A DNA stretch of 64,000 nt from Bacteroides sp. (GTDB lineage Bacteria; Bacteroidota; Bacteroidia; Bacteroidales; Bacteroidaceae): NCBI GenBank assembly GCA_015060735.1, contig SUXX01000006.1, positions 33,629-97,628 on the forward strand, written 5' to 3'. Made by a program: the position numbers and the translations under genes. Shown here piece after piece: positions 16,748 through 25,143 of the stretch; within the stretch, counting starts at the first letter, position 1, and every line of letters starts with the position of its first letter. The notes under the pieces were generated by a model. The model saw only the letters and a list, made by a program, of their open reading frames with translations, did not search any database and was not told the DNA's origin.

Positions 16748-17518
16748 TTATACGCAAGTATAGCCACCGTCTACGGCAATGTTTTGACCATTTACGTAGG
16801 AACTGGCTGGAGAAGCAAGGAAAAGGGCACAAGTGTCCAATTCGCCGGCATGACCGTAGCGTTCAAGTGGAATGCTGCGTTTAGCCATGGCTTGGAAGAA
16901 GTCGCTGTCCAAGGTTGCCGTAGTCAAATCGGTATAGAAATAACCTGGGCAAATGGCATTGATGGTAATGCCGTGCTTACCCCATTCGGCTGCTAAGGCA
17001 CGGGTGAGATTGACTACACCACCTTTGGCTGCGTGGTAAGGGGCACTACCTACTATCATGTTGCCTACCAAACCATACATCGACGCAATGTTGATGATGC
17101 GGCCGTATTTGGCCTTAATCATTTCTTTGCCGAATTCACGGGCACAGACGAAGGTGCCGAACAAGTCGATATCCAACTCTTTCTTGAATTGTTCGTCAGT
17201 GATGTCTTCGGCATTGGCTACGGCACCCGTACCGGCATTGTTCATGAGAATGTCTATACGTCCGAATTTGTCCATGGTTGCTTTAACAGCTTCCTTGACT
17301 CTTTCGGTGTCTGTGATGTCGCAGGCAAAGGGAAGAACTTCTACTCCGAATTCTTCATGGATAATTCGGGCATTTTCTTCTAGAAGATTCATTCTGCGTG
17401 CAAGAAGCACTACATTTGCCCCTTGGTTGGCAAATGCTTTGGCCATTTGGAGTCCCAAACCTGTAGAGGCTCCGGTGACAACGGCTACTTGGCCGGTAAG
17501 ATCAAAATAATTCTTCAT
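16748..17518 (-). CDS. SDR family NAD(P)-dependent oxidoreductase
   Basis: A 256-residue classical short-chain dehydrogenase. Cofactor motif TGASTGLG at 15-22, NNAG at 93-96, catalytic S146, Y161 and K165 (YHAAK). Arginines R41-R42 after the second strand (LLARRMN) point to NADP(H). Overall it looks like gluconate 5-dehydrogenase or 3-oxoacyl-ACP reductase (FabG) relatives; substrate not determined. It follows the lipoprotein gene by 20 bases on the same strand. Confidence 0.87.
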   Translation of the reverse strand: MKNYFDLTGQVAVVTGASTGLGLQMAKAFANQGANVVLLARRMNLLEENARIIHEEFGVEVLPFACDITDTERVKEAVKATMDKFGRIDILMNNAGTGAVANAEDITDEQFKKELDIDLFGTFVCAREFGKEMIKAKYGRIINIASMYGLVGNMIVGSAPYHAAKGGVVNLTRALAAEWGKHGITINAICPGYFYTDLTTATLDSDFFQAMAKRSIPLERYGHAGELDTCALFLASPASSYVNGQNIAVDGGYTCV

Positions 17519-17538
17519 TTTGGGTATAGTTTAAACGA

Positions 17539-18219
17539 TTAACGCTTGGTGATAATGACTTCTCTACGTGCAGAACCGGCACCTTCTACACCAAATTCCC
17601 ATTCTGTTTCAGAAATGATGGTGATTTGGAATACAGGATTTCCTTGGTTCTTGATAGTGATGACACCTTTGGATGCATCAAATTCATAGTTCATTTGATA
17701 AGAATCAAGCATCATGTGTCCGTTGCAGAAAAGGCGGAGTGTCATACGCATACCACTTTCATCATCGATAACGGTGACCGGATAGTTCAGGTAATTGTAT
17801 TTTGAATCAGCGATGGCCGGTTGTGCTTCGCCTGTCTTTTCCAACAAGAAAGTACCGTTTGCACCGGTCAGCTTCATTTGTTCTTTTCCGTTGGCGTCTT
17901 TCAACACTTCTACTTGATAGGTTTCTGATTCGTTTTCGATACCTACAAGCGACAATTCGTTACCGTTTCTTTCCACTTCATAAGCGTAAAGGTTCAGTGC
18001 TCCGTTCTTTTCAGCTATTTCATTCTTGGCGGCAATGTTGTTTGCACCGATGAAATATTGTGTGGACACACCTTCACTCAATGCTTTACCGTCTTTTTCA
18101 ATCACACTCCATTGTCCTACATGGTCGGTTGGAGCACTACATCCTACTAATGTCATCAACATGACAAACAAAAGGCCTCCAAAAGCTTTTGCTGGGCCAA
18201 AAATACTTTTTTTCATCAT
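17539..18219 (-). CDS. Lipoprotein of unknown function
   Basis: A 226-residue protein with a lipoprotein signal: basic start MMKKSIFGPAKAFGG, hydrophobic stretch, then LVGC with C27 as the lipidation site. The mature part begins SAPTDHVGQWSVIEKDGKAL, which looks like a lipocalin-like 'DUF4923/META-type' beta-rich fold; the exact family is not certain. Two beta-rich halves are seen (45-125 and 135-226). It is first in an operon with the SDR gene. A minus-strand -7 box TATATTTG lies 34 bases before the ATG. Confidence 0.7.
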   Translation of the reverse strand: MMKKSIFGPAKAFGGLLFVMLMTLVGCSAPTDHVGQWSVIEKDGKALSEGVSTQYFIGANNIAAKNEIAEKNGALNLYAYEVERNGNELSLVGIENESETYQVEVLKDANGKEQMKLTGANGTFLLEKTGEAQPAIADSKYNYLNYPVTVIDDESGMRMTLRLFCNGHMMLDSYQMNYEFDASKGVITIKNQGNPVFQITIISETEWEFGVEGAGSARREVIITKR

Positions 18220-18252
18220 AAATAATTTTTATTTTAGTTTTCTATTGATGCA

Positions 18253-18260
18253 CAAATATA
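18253..18260 (-). promoter_or_regulatory. Probable -7 box for the lipoprotein gene
   Basis: Minus-strand TATATTTG, 33 bases before the ATG at 18219. No -33 box at the right distance. It is back to back with the plus-strand promoter at 18273. Confidence 0.45.
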
Positions 18261-18272
18261 CTAAAAAAACTA

Positions 18273-18304
18273 TTTGTTGTTGTATCGGAAAAGTATTAAG
18301 TTTG
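18273..18304 (+). promoter_or_regulatory. Full promoter for the small gene at 18332
   Basis: TTTG at 18273-18276, exactly 20 bases, then TAAGTTTG at 18297-18304. Both boxes and the spacing match the Bacteroidota consensus; the ATG follows 27 bases later. Confidence 0.7.
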
Positions 18305-18331
18305 TATCCCAAACGACATTTAAGCTATAAT

Positions 18332-18604
18332 ATGGAAGAATGTATCTGGCAGAGAATAGAGGAGATGGATACTCCGGGCTTCTTTGTTACGGCCGAAATA
18401 GGAAGGAGAGGGGGCGATTTTCCTGACGGGATAGAGGCGTTTATCGAGCTGAAGATGAACCGGATTCGGGCCGGATTGTCGGCTAGACGGTTTCTTTATC
18501 AAGAAGGTGGATGGCAAATTTATGTAACCTTTTTCCCGACAGATCGGGTGGTAACTGAGCGTTATGCCTTGAAAAACAAAGTGCTGGCACGAGGATATAG
18601 ATAA
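18332..18604 (+). CDS. Small protein of unknown function
   Basis: A 90-residue protein, MEECIWQRIEEMDTPGFFVT at the start, ending KNKVLARGYR. It is basic and arginine-rich in its middle (KMNRIRAGLSARRF), without signal peptide or membrane segment. No family recognised. The ATG at 18332 is chosen because a full promoter stands just upstream; a much longer reading through the promoter into the lipoprotein gene's antisense strand is rejected. It ends 27 bases before the Nif3 gene's promoter starts. Confidence 0.6.
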   Translation: MEECIWQRIEEMDTPGFFVTAEIGRRGGDFPDGIEAFIELKMNRIRAGLSARRFLYQEGGWQIYVTFFPTDRVVTERYALKNKVLARGYR

Positions 18605-18630
18605 TGATAAGGAGAAAATCCGAGTATTTA

Positions 18631-18662
18631 TTGTGTAATGTCCGTCAAAATGATTATATTTG
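18631..18662 (+). promoter_or_regulatory. Promoter for the Nif3-like gene
   Basis: TTG at 18631-18633, 21 bases, then TATATTTG at 18655-18662, ending 19 bases before the ATG at 18682. Confidence 0.7.
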
Positions 18663-18681
18663 CACAAATTTTCGCGAACAA

Positions 18682-19776
18682 ATGAAAATTAAGGAAATAA
18701 TAGCTGCCCTTGAAAGGTTCGCGCCTCTGCCTTTGCAGGACGGATTTGACAATGCCGGATTGCAAGTTGGACTGACAGAAGCGGAAGCAACAGGGGCTTT
18801 GTTGTGTCTGGACGTTACAGAAGCCGTTATTGATGAGGCAGTAACGTTGGGATGCAACCTTGTCATTTCGCACCATCCCCTTATCTTCAAGGGATACAAA
18901 TCCATTACAGGTCGTGACTATATTGAACGATGTATTCTGAAAGCAATTCGCAATGGCATCACCATTTACTCGGCTCATACCAATCTAGATAATGCACCGG
19001 GTGGGGTGAACTATAAGATAGCCGAAAAAATTGGTTTGAAGAATGTACGTATATTGGAACCTAAGGAAGAATGTTTGTTGAAACTGGTGACTTTTGTTCC
19101 TGTTGCACATGCAGAAGAGGTGCGTAAAGCATTGTTTGAATCAGGTTGCGGATGCATAGGCAATTATGATTCTTGTAGTTATAGTCTGCAAGGAGAAGGA
19201 ACTTTCCGAGCAATGGAAGGAACTAATCCTTTCTGTGGACAAATAGGAGAACTTCATTCAGAACCCGAAATTCGGATAGAGACCGTACTACCTGCTTTCC
19301 GTAAGGGGGCAGTGGTGAAGGCATTGATGTCTGCTCATCCTTATGAGGAGCCGGCATTCGATCTTTATCCTTTGAAGAATGCTTGGAGTCAAGTGGGAGC
19401 GGGGATAATCGGTGAATTGGAAGAACCGGAGACAGAGTTGGAATTCTTGAAAAGAATCAAGAAATTGTTCGAGGTGGGATGTGTGAAGCATAACAAACTG
19501 ACGGGCAAATTGATACAGAAAGTGGCTCTATGTGGTGGCTCGGGTGCCTTTTTGGCTTCACGTGCTATGGCATGCGGAGCAGATGTATTTATTACGGGCG
19601 AAGTGAAGTATCATGATTATTTCCATTATGAAAACCAAATACTGATGGCTGAGATTGGCCATTACGAAAGTGAGCAATATACAAAAGAAATTTTTTATTC
19701 AATCATACGGGATGTGTGTCCGGAAATCGATGTGCAGATGACACGGGTAAACACAAATCCCATAAAATATTTGTAA
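18682..19776 (+). CDS. Nif3-like dinuclear metal center protein
   Basis: A 364-residue cytosolic protein of the NIF3/DUF34 family, which forms hexameric toroids with a two-metal site per subunit. Metal ligands are seen in LVISHHPLIFKG (about 67-78), the HTNLDNAPGG stretch (about 99-108) and the C-terminal GHYESEQY. The middle 130-residue insert (about 135-240) is the PII-like domain typical of the long bacterial form. The biochemical role is still debated (links to GTP cyclohydrolase I and metal insertion are proposed). The ATG at 18682 follows a promoter; earlier in-frame ATG at 18604 lies inside it. Cotranscribed with the zinc-ribbon gene 8 bases on. Confidence 0.9.
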   Translation: MKIKEIIAALERFAPLPLQDGFDNAGLQVGLTEAEATGALLCLDVTEAVIDEAVTLGCNLVISHHPLIFKGYKSITGRDYIERCILKAIRNGITIYSAHTNLDNAPGGVNYKIAEKIGLKNVRILEPKEECLLKLVTFVPVAHAEEVRKALFESGCGCIGNYDSCSYSLQGEGTFRAMEGTNPFCGQIGELHSEPEIRIETVLPAFRKGAVVKALMSAHPYEEPAFDLYPLKNAWSQVGAGIIGELEEPETELEFLKRIKKLFEVGCVKHNKLTGKLIQKVALCGGSGAFLASRAMACGADVFITGEVKYHDYFHYENQILMAEIGHYESEQYTKEIFYSIIRDVCPEIDVQMTRVNTNPIKYL

Positions 19777-19784
19777 AAGAAATT

Positions 19785-20564
19785 ATGGCTAGAGAAGCAA
19801 AGAAAGATCCGAGCGAATTGACGGTAGAGGAAAAATTGAAAGCATTGTATCAGTTGCAAACCATGTTGTCGGAAATCGACAAAATTAAGACTCTTCGTGG
19901 TGAGTTGCCACTCGAAGTGCAGGACTTGGAAGACGAAGTGGCAGGTTTGAGTACTCGTATCGAAAAGATTCAGAATGAAATCACTGAGTTGAAAGCAAAT
20001 GTAGCGAACAAGCGTATTGATATTGAAACAGCAAAGGCTTCTATTGAAAAATATAAGAATCAGCAGGAAAATGTGCGTAACAATCGCGAATATGATGTTT
20101 TGAGTAAGGAAATTGAATTCCAGTCTTTGGAAGTGGAACTTTGTGAAAAGCGAATTCGTGAAGCATTGGCTGCAGAAAAGGCTAAGAGTGAAGAAATAGA
20201 ACGTAGCTCAGAAACTTTGGAAGAAAGAAAGAAGGACTTGGAAGCTAAGAAGGCTGAATTGGATGAGATTGTATCAGAGACTAAGCATGAAGAAGAAAAG
20301 CTCCGTGAGAAGGCTAAGGTGTTGGAAACAACAATCGAACCACGTCTGTTACAGGCATTCAAACGTATTCGTAAGAATTCGCGTAATGGCTTGGGGGTAG
20401 TATACGTACAACGTGACGCATGTGGTGGTTGCTTCAATAAGATTCCGCCTCAGAAGCAGTTGGATATCCGCTCGCGTAAAAAAATTATCGTTTGCGAATA
20501 TTGCGGTCGAATTATGGTAGACCCTGAATTGGCAGGCGTAGTTACCGAACAACAAGGTAAGTAA
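19785..20564 (+). CDS. Coiled-coil protein with C4 zinc ribbon
   Basis: A 259-residue protein. Residues 10-190 are a long charged coiled coil in two antiparallel-looking stretches. The C-terminal zinc ribbon has C213, C216, C237 and C240 (CGGC and CEYC). This is the bacterial zf-RING_7 family (CT398 type), a possible nucleic-acid or flagellar/secretion-associated chaperone in other phyla; function here is unknown. The conserved pairing with the Nif3 gene is well known in bacteria. The ATG at 19785 is 8 bases after the Nif3 stop. Confidence 0.88.
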   Translation: MAREAKKDPSELTVEEKLKALYQLQTMLSEIDKIKTLRGELPLEVQDLEDEVAGLSTRIEKIQNEITELKANVANKRIDIETAKASIEKYKNQQENVRNNREYDVLSKEIEFQSLEVELCEKRIREALAAEKAKSEEIERSSETLEERKKDLEAKKAELDEIVSETKHEEEKLREKAKVLETTIEPRLLQAFKRIRKNSRNGLGVVYVQRDACGGCFNKIPPQKQLDIRSRKKIIVCEYCGRIMVDPELAGVVTEQQGK

Positions 20565-20579
20565 AATAGGTTATAATAA

Positions 20580-20609
20580 ACAAAGGCTCGTCAGTAGGCG
20601 AGCCTTTGT
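20580..20609. terminator. Bidirectional terminator
   Basis: ACAAAGGCTCG, eight bases, CGAGCCTTTGT: a perfect 11-base stem between two convergent genes. Its right arm ends at the first base of the HsdR-N gene stop codon. Confidence 0.85.
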
Positions 20610-21058
20610 TATAATTCTCCGTAAGCAGGAATGTCCGGTAAAAAAGTGTATTGCATATTGTTGTAGTCGATGCGACAACAATAATGTCGGATACCATTAC
20701 TGACAATTAGGTATTCTACCTTTAATACCATATTATAACGAGTGATTTGGTCGAAAACAGCTTGAGTAATCTCGATATGAGGAGCTTTGTATTCTATAAT
20801 CATGCGGGCACTTAAATCTTTATTGAACAATACTGTGTCGCAACGCTTTTTCGTGTTGTTCAAGTTTAGTTGAACTTCATTGGCAAGAAGTCCTTTAGGG
20901 TAGCCTTTGTAGTCGGTTAAGAAGTGGACGAAATGCTGCCTTACCCATTCTTCAGGGGTTAGGGCGATGAATTTTTTGCGTAGGGAGTCAAATATCCAAT
21001 TTTTTCCGTCCCTCTTTTGCATTTTAACCTCAAAGGGTGGCAGGTTTAATGATAACAT
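20609..21058 (-). CDS. Stand-alone type I restriction HsdR N-terminal domain protein
   Basis: A 149-residue protein that is almost wholly the HSDR_N nuclease-like domain. The stretch CDTVLFNKDLSARMIIEYKAPH (split as CDTVLFNKDL and MIIEYKAPH, about residues 73-95) fits the D...ExK core of PD-(D/E)XK nucleases. No helicase or methylase domains and no hsdM or hsdS genes are in the window. Such single-domain proteins are common in Bacteroidales next to holA and amn; their role is not known. Cytosolic. Confidence 0.82.
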   Translation of the reverse strand: MLSLNLPPFEVKMQKRDGKNWIFDSLRKKFIALTPEEWVRQHFVHFLTDYKGYPKGLLANEVQLNLNNTKKRCDTVLFNKDLSARMIIEYKAPHIEITQAVFDQITRYNMVLKVEYLIVSNGIRHYCCRIDYNNMQYTFLPDIPAYGEL

Positions 21059-21062
21059 TTGC

Positions 21063-21070
21063 TAAATTTG
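21063..21070 (+). promoter_or_regulatory. Probable -7 box for amn
   Basis: TAAATTTG matches TAnnTTTG, 43 bases before the amn ATG and right beside the start of the divergent HsdR-N gene. No clear -33 box. Confidence 0.4.
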
Positions 21071-21113
21071 CAAGATAAGGTTTGACATAACGCTGACAAA
21101 AATACAAAAGAAG

Positions 21114-21890
21114 ATGAAAACAAAAGACGAAATTGTGAAAAACTGGTTGCCTAGATATACGAAAAGACCTTTGGAAGAGTTTGCAGAGTATATTTTATTG
21201 ACCAATTTTGATAAATATGTGGAATTGTTTGCCGAACGCTTTCAGGTTCCGGTGCTAGGGTATGATGCTAATATGACATCGTCTACTGCCAATGGGATGA
21301 CTATTATCAATTTCGGAATGGGAAGTCCTAACGCTGCTATTATTATGGATTTGCTGGGAGCTATAAAGCCTAAAGCATGTCTTTTCCTTGGTAAGTGTGG
21401 GGGGATTGATGAAAAAAATAAATTGGGTGATTTTATCCTTCCATTGGCAGCTATTCGTGGGGAGGGTACTTCAAATGATTACTATCCCATAGAAGTGCCT
21501 GCTTTGCCGGCCTTTATGTTGCAGCGTGCAGTATCCTCAACTATACGTGACAATGCACGTGATTATTGGACGGGTACTGTGTATACTACAAACCGACGTA
21601 TTTGGGAACATGATGAAGAATTCAAGAAACGGTTGATACAAACTAGAGCCATGTGTGTGGATATGGAGACCGCTACACTTTTTATAACCGGATTTTATAA
21701 TCATATTCCAACAGGAGCTTTGTTATTGGTTTCCGATCAACCAATGATTCCAGAGGGGGTTAAAACGGAGGCAAGTGACAAATTGGTGACAGAACATTAT
21801 GTAAAGGATCATGTAAATATTGGCATTGATGCGATGCAGATGATTATTGATGAAAAGAGGACGGTAAAGCACTTGAAATACGAATGGTAG
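21114..21890 (+). CDS. amn: AMP nucleosidase (short form)
   Basis: A 258-residue phosphorylase-superfamily protein (PNP_UDP_1 fold). Visible are the nucleoside pocket FGMGSPNAAIIMDLLGAIKP, the phosphate/glycine loop LFLGKCGGIDEKNKLGDFIL, and the purine/ribose motif MCVDMETATLF. In Bacteroidales this short protein is annotated as AMP nucleosidase, which splits AMP to adenine and ribose 5-phosphate; a related nucleoside phosphorylase activity is the alternative. It lies 14 bases before holA. Confidence 0.88.
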   Translation: MKTKDEIVKNWLPRYTKRPLEEFAEYILLTNFDKYVELFAERFQVPVLGYDANMTSSTANGMTIINFGMGSPNAAIIMDLLGAIKPKACLFLGKCGGIDEKNKLGDFILPLAAIRGEGTSNDYYPIEVPALPAFMLQRAVSSTIRDNARDYWTGTVYTTNRRIWEHDEEFKKRLIQTRAMCVDMETATLFITGFYNHIPTGALLLVSDQPMIPEGVKTEASDKLVTEHYVKDHVNIGIDAMQMIIDEKRTVKHLKYEW

Positions 21891-21904
21891 TTAATTGAGC
21901 AACT

Positions 21905-22921
21905 ATGGCAAAAGAAGTGACATACGAAGAAATTGCCCGTGATTTAAAAAACCGGATATACAAGCCTGTGTATTATTTGATGGGTGAGGAGTCTTATTAT
22001 ATTGACAAGATTTCAGAATATATAGCACAGACTGTTTTGACGGATGAGGAAAAGGGTTTTAACCTTACAATCATGTATGGTTCGGACACAGATATAACCA
22101 ACATTGTCAATACGGCAAAGCGTTATCCCATGATGTCTGAATATCAAGTTGTGATAGTGAAGGAAGCTCAAAATGTGAAGAATATGGAACAGCTTGCTTT
22201 TTATGTTCAAAAGCCTTTGCCTTCTACTATTTTGGTTATATGTCATAAGCATGGTGTGTTGGATAGACGCAAAAAACTGGCGGCTATCATAGAGAAGGAA
22301 GGTGTGCTTTTTGAATCGAAGAAGGTGAAGGAAGCTCAGCTTCCAGGGTTTATTTCTTCTTATTTGAAGCGTAAATCAGTGGATATAGAGCCTAAAGCAG
22401 CAGAGATGATGGCTGAGTTTGTTGGTATGGATTTAAGTCGCATGGCTGGAGAATTGGAGAAGCTGGTGTTGACTCTTCCGCAGGGACAAAGACGAATTAC
22501 TCCGGAGCAGATTGAACGTAATATCGGTATTAGTAAGGATTATAATAATTATGAATTACGAAGTGCATTAATAGCCAGAGATGTATTGAAAGCTAATAAA
22601 ATCATTAAGTATTTTGAAGAGAATCCTAAGACGAATCCTATACAAATGACACTTTCGGTATTGTTTGGTTTTTTCTCGAATTTGATGTTGGCTTATTATG
22701 CCCCCGAAAAGACGGAGCAAGGGATTGCGGCCCAATTAGGGTTGAGATCGTCTTGGCAAGCTCGGGAATATTTAGTGGCAATGCGAGTGTTTAGTGGGGT
22801 GAAGGTAATGGAGATTATTGGAGAGATTCGCTATTGTGATGCTCGTTCGAAAGGAGTAGAAAATGTTTCTTTAAGTGATGGAGATTTATTGCGTGAGTTG
22901 ATATATAAAATATTGCATTGA
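21905..22921 (+). CDS. holA: DNA polymerase III delta subunit
   Basis: A 338-residue clamp-loader subunit that opens the beta sliding clamp. The N-terminal domain (about 18-140) shows YYLMGEESYYIDKI and a degenerate ATPase fold with no Walker A; the middle lid region (about 145-215, MAGELEKLVL) and C-terminal collar helices follow. Cotranscribed with amn and ended by a strong terminator. Confidence 0.92.
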   Translation: MAKEVTYEEIARDLKNRIYKPVYYLMGEESYYIDKISEYIAQTVLTDEEKGFNLTIMYGSDTDITNIVNTAKRYPMMSEYQVVIVKEAQNVKNMEQLAFYVQKPLPSTILVICHKHGVLDRRKKLAAIIEKEGVLFESKKVKEAQLPGFISSYLKRKSVDIEPKAAEMMAEFVGMDLSRMAGELEKLVLTLPQGQRRITPEQIERNIGISKDYNNYELRSALIARDVLKANKIIKYFEENPKTNPIQMTLSVLFGFFSNLMLAYYAPEKTEQGIAAQLGLRSSWQAREYLVAMRVFSGVKVMEIIGEIRYCDARSKGVENVSLSDGDLLRELIYKILH

Positions 22922-22946
22922 TTATAGATTCGTTAGTAGAAAGGTT

Positions 22947-22984
22947 GAGGTTTTACTTTGTTGAAGTAAAACCTCGTTTTTTTT
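22947..22984 (+). terminator. Terminator after holA
   Basis: GAGGTTTTACTT, five bases, AAGTAAAACCTC then G and eight or more T: a perfect 12-base stem. Confidence 0.92.
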
Positions 22985-23757
22985 ATACTATATGTTATAT
23001 TTTTTCAGATGACGACTTTTTGTGAAAGCAATTTTTATAATTAACTAATTGATAAAGTGAATCTTACGTTAAAAACTGCCTTCTGAGAATTGAAAATTAT
23101 TCAAAACCTTTCCTCTACCCCGTAAATGAGGTAAGGATTTTACTTTTGTGAATTAATTCTAGGAAAATAGTATAGCATATGAAATGAGAGAATGTATATA
23201 TTTGAATATTTTAGAAAAGTAAACTAATTCATTATTTATTAAATAAGTAATTTGTATTCTTTACAAGTTATTATTTTATTGATATTTCCCATCAATACAC
23301 ATTATTTTTCATTTGGAATTTATTAGCATTTACCCTTGTGTATACACAAACGTAAATCAGCCCCAAAAGGCATTACATTTGTATTTGTAATTAAAACGAG
23401 GTGTAGGTTTACGTTTGTTTGGTAGATATAAAATAAAAAGCGATATTACATTTATAAATGTGTTTGCATATTTATTCTCTATGCGATATTTTATATAAGT
23501 CATTGAAAACCATTTATTTATTATTGCCTTATTAAAGCAAGAGGGCCTGATTGATTTTGAATAGGTTGAATCTTTTATTATTTTGCAAATAACAAGAGGA
23601 ATTATTCTTATAATATATTGATAATCATTTTAGTATGTATTATTAATGAAGTTTATTCTATGTGTTTTGTGTTTAATATTTGTATTCGTTCAAAGACGGT
23701 GTTTACATAAATGAAACAGTAATTACGAATGGTAATATTTTATTTTATAAAATCAAA
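22985..23757. other. AT-rich gap with inverted repeats and no recognised gene
   Basis: About 770 bases with no ORF of useful length on either strand. Seen in it: a stem CCTTtCCTC / GAGGtAAGG near 23106-23134; the palindrome TTGTGTATACACAA at 23336-23349; CAAACGTAAA at 23347-23356 facing TTTACGTTTG at 23408-23417; and several -7-like boxes (TACTTTTG near 23141, TACATTTG near 23374). It could hold a small RNA, a decayed gene or an extended control region for the XRE gene. Confidence 0.45.
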
Positions 23758-23789
23758 TTTGCTTTATTTAATTCTTATGATTACCTTTG
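23758..23789 (+). promoter_or_regulatory. Promoter for the XRE regulator gene
   Basis: TTTG at 23758-23761, exactly 20 bases, then TACCTTTG at 23782-23789, 32 bases before the ATG. A full consensus match. Confidence 0.72.
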
Positions 23790-23821
23790 TAATGGGATAA
23801 AATAAAAAATAACTTTTGTAA

Positions 23822-24283
23822 ATGAAAGAAAGAATTCAAAAAATCATGCAAAGAGAGGCTATGACGGCTGGTATGTTTGCTGAAAAGATAGGTATCTCTC
23901 CTGCATCATTGTCTCATATATTGAGTGGACGCAATAATCCAAGTCTTGATGTTATGATGAAAATTCGCAAGACCTTTGATTATATCAGTTGGGAATGGTT
24001 GCTTGAAGGTGTTGGTGAAATGGAATATCCTTCATCTATGAGCGATTCAATGAATGATGTACTTTTAGATGGTTTTCAAATGGACGAGAATCCGATATTT
24101 GCCACCAATGGGACAGAAGATTCAAAAAATCGCAAGGAAATTGGGGGTAAAAACACTTTTTATGACAGTAAAGACTCTGTAATAGAGCATGTTAAGTATA
24201 TTGAACTTCCATCGAAGAAAATAACTGAAATAAGAATTTTCTTCGATAATGGTACGTATGAAACTTTTCATCCAGAAAAATAA
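23822..24283 (+). CDS. XRE-family helix-turn-helix regulator
   Basis: A 153-residue DNA-binding protein. The lambda-repressor-type HTH is at about 4-60: AMTAGMFAEKIGISPASLSH then LSGRNNPSLDVMMKI. The C-terminal 80 residues have no recognised domain and end in a short beta-like stretch (ITEIRIFFDNGTYETFHPEK). It stands alone after a long AT-rich gap and ahead of pyrK; its targets are unknown. Confidence 0.82.
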   Translation: MKERIQKIMQREAMTAGMFAEKIGISPASLSHILSGRNNPSLDVMMKIRKTFDYISWEWLLEGVGEMEYPSSMSDSMNDVLLDGFQMDENPIFATNGTEDSKNRKEIGGKNTFYDSKDSVIEHVKYIELPSKKITEIRIFFDNGTYETFHPEK

Positions 24284-24316
24284 GGTATAAAATATAGGAT
24301 TTGGGTAAATTCGGTT

Positions 24317-24324
24317 TATCTTTG
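24317..24324 (+). promoter_or_regulatory. Probable -7 box for pyrK-pyrD
   Basis: TATCTTTG, 39 bases before the pyrK ATG at 24364. The TTTG at 24300 is only 13 bases away, too near to be a normal -33 box. Confidence 0.4.
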
Positions 24325-24363
24325 CATAAAACAATCGAATTTACCTATATTTATATTATAGAG

Positions 24364-25143
24364 ATGAAAAAATATATTTTAGACTTGGTGGTTACTCAGA
24401 ACATTCGTTTACACGCCAATTATGTTCTGATTAAGATGACTCATGCAAATGTTTTACCGGAAATGGTCCCAGGACAATTTGCAGAGATACGTATTGATGG
24501 CTCTCAATCGACTTATTTACGCCGTCCTATTTCCATTAATTATGTGGACAAAGAAGCTAATGAAGTGTGGTTTTTAGTGCAGTTGGTTGGTGAAGGTACA
24601 CGTAAATTAGCTACTGTGAATGTCGGTGATATCGTTAATGTGGTTCTTCCGTTGGGTAATGGATATACTTTGCCTCAAAATGCTTCGACGATGAAGCCTC
24701 TGCTAGTTGGTGGTGGAGTTGGTACTGCTCCTATGTTGATGTTGGGAAAAACACTTACTCAGATGGGCTTCAACCCCACTTTCCTATTAGGAGCCCGTTC
24801 GGCAAATGATTTGCTTCAGTTGGAAGAGTTTCAGAAACTAGGTGATGTTTATGTGACTACAGAAGATGGAAGCATGGGAGAAAAGGGCTATGTAACCATG
24901 CATAGTGTGTTGAATTCCCCGAAATTTGACATGATATATACTTGTGGTCCTAAACCAATGATGATGGCGGTTGCAAAATATGCGAAGGCGAATGACATTG
25001 AATGCGAAGTCTCATTGGAAAACACCATGGCTTGTGGTGTGGGGGCATGCCTTTGTTGTGTGGAAAACACTGATGAAGGGCATTTGTGTGTATGTAAAGA
25101 TGGTCCTGTTTTTAATATAAAGAAATTATTATGGCAGATTTAA
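24364..25143 (+). CDS. pyrK: Dihydroorotate dehydrogenase electron transfer subunit
   Basis: A 259-residue FAD and [2Fe-2S] protein that passes electrons from PyrD to NAD+. The FAD site shows YLRRPISI at 51-58, the NAD site GGGVGTAPM at 116-124 and CGPKPMM at 194-200. The cluster cysteines are C224, C229, C232 and C244. The ATG at 24364 is chosen as it begins the conserved beta barrel and clears the -7 box. It overlaps pyrD by 13 bases, so the two subunits are translated together. Confidence 0.94.
   Translation: MKKYILDLVVTQNIRLHANYVLIKMTHANVLPEMVPGQFAEIRIDGSQSTYLRRPISINYVDKEANEVWFLVQLVGEGTRKLATVNVGDIVNVVLPLGNGYTLPQNASTMKPLLVGGGVGTAPMLMLGKTLTQMGFNPTFLLGARSANDLLQLEEFQKLGDVYVTTEDGSMGEKGYVTMHSVLNSPKFDMIYTCGPKPMMMAVAKYAKANDIECEVSLENTMACGVGACLCCVENTDEGHLCVCKDGPVFNIKKLLWQI

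Noticed and set aside
23822..24283. XRE gene as part of a prophage or toxin-antitoxin pair
   Set aside because: No toxin, integrase or phage gene is next to it; both neighbours are housekeeping genes.
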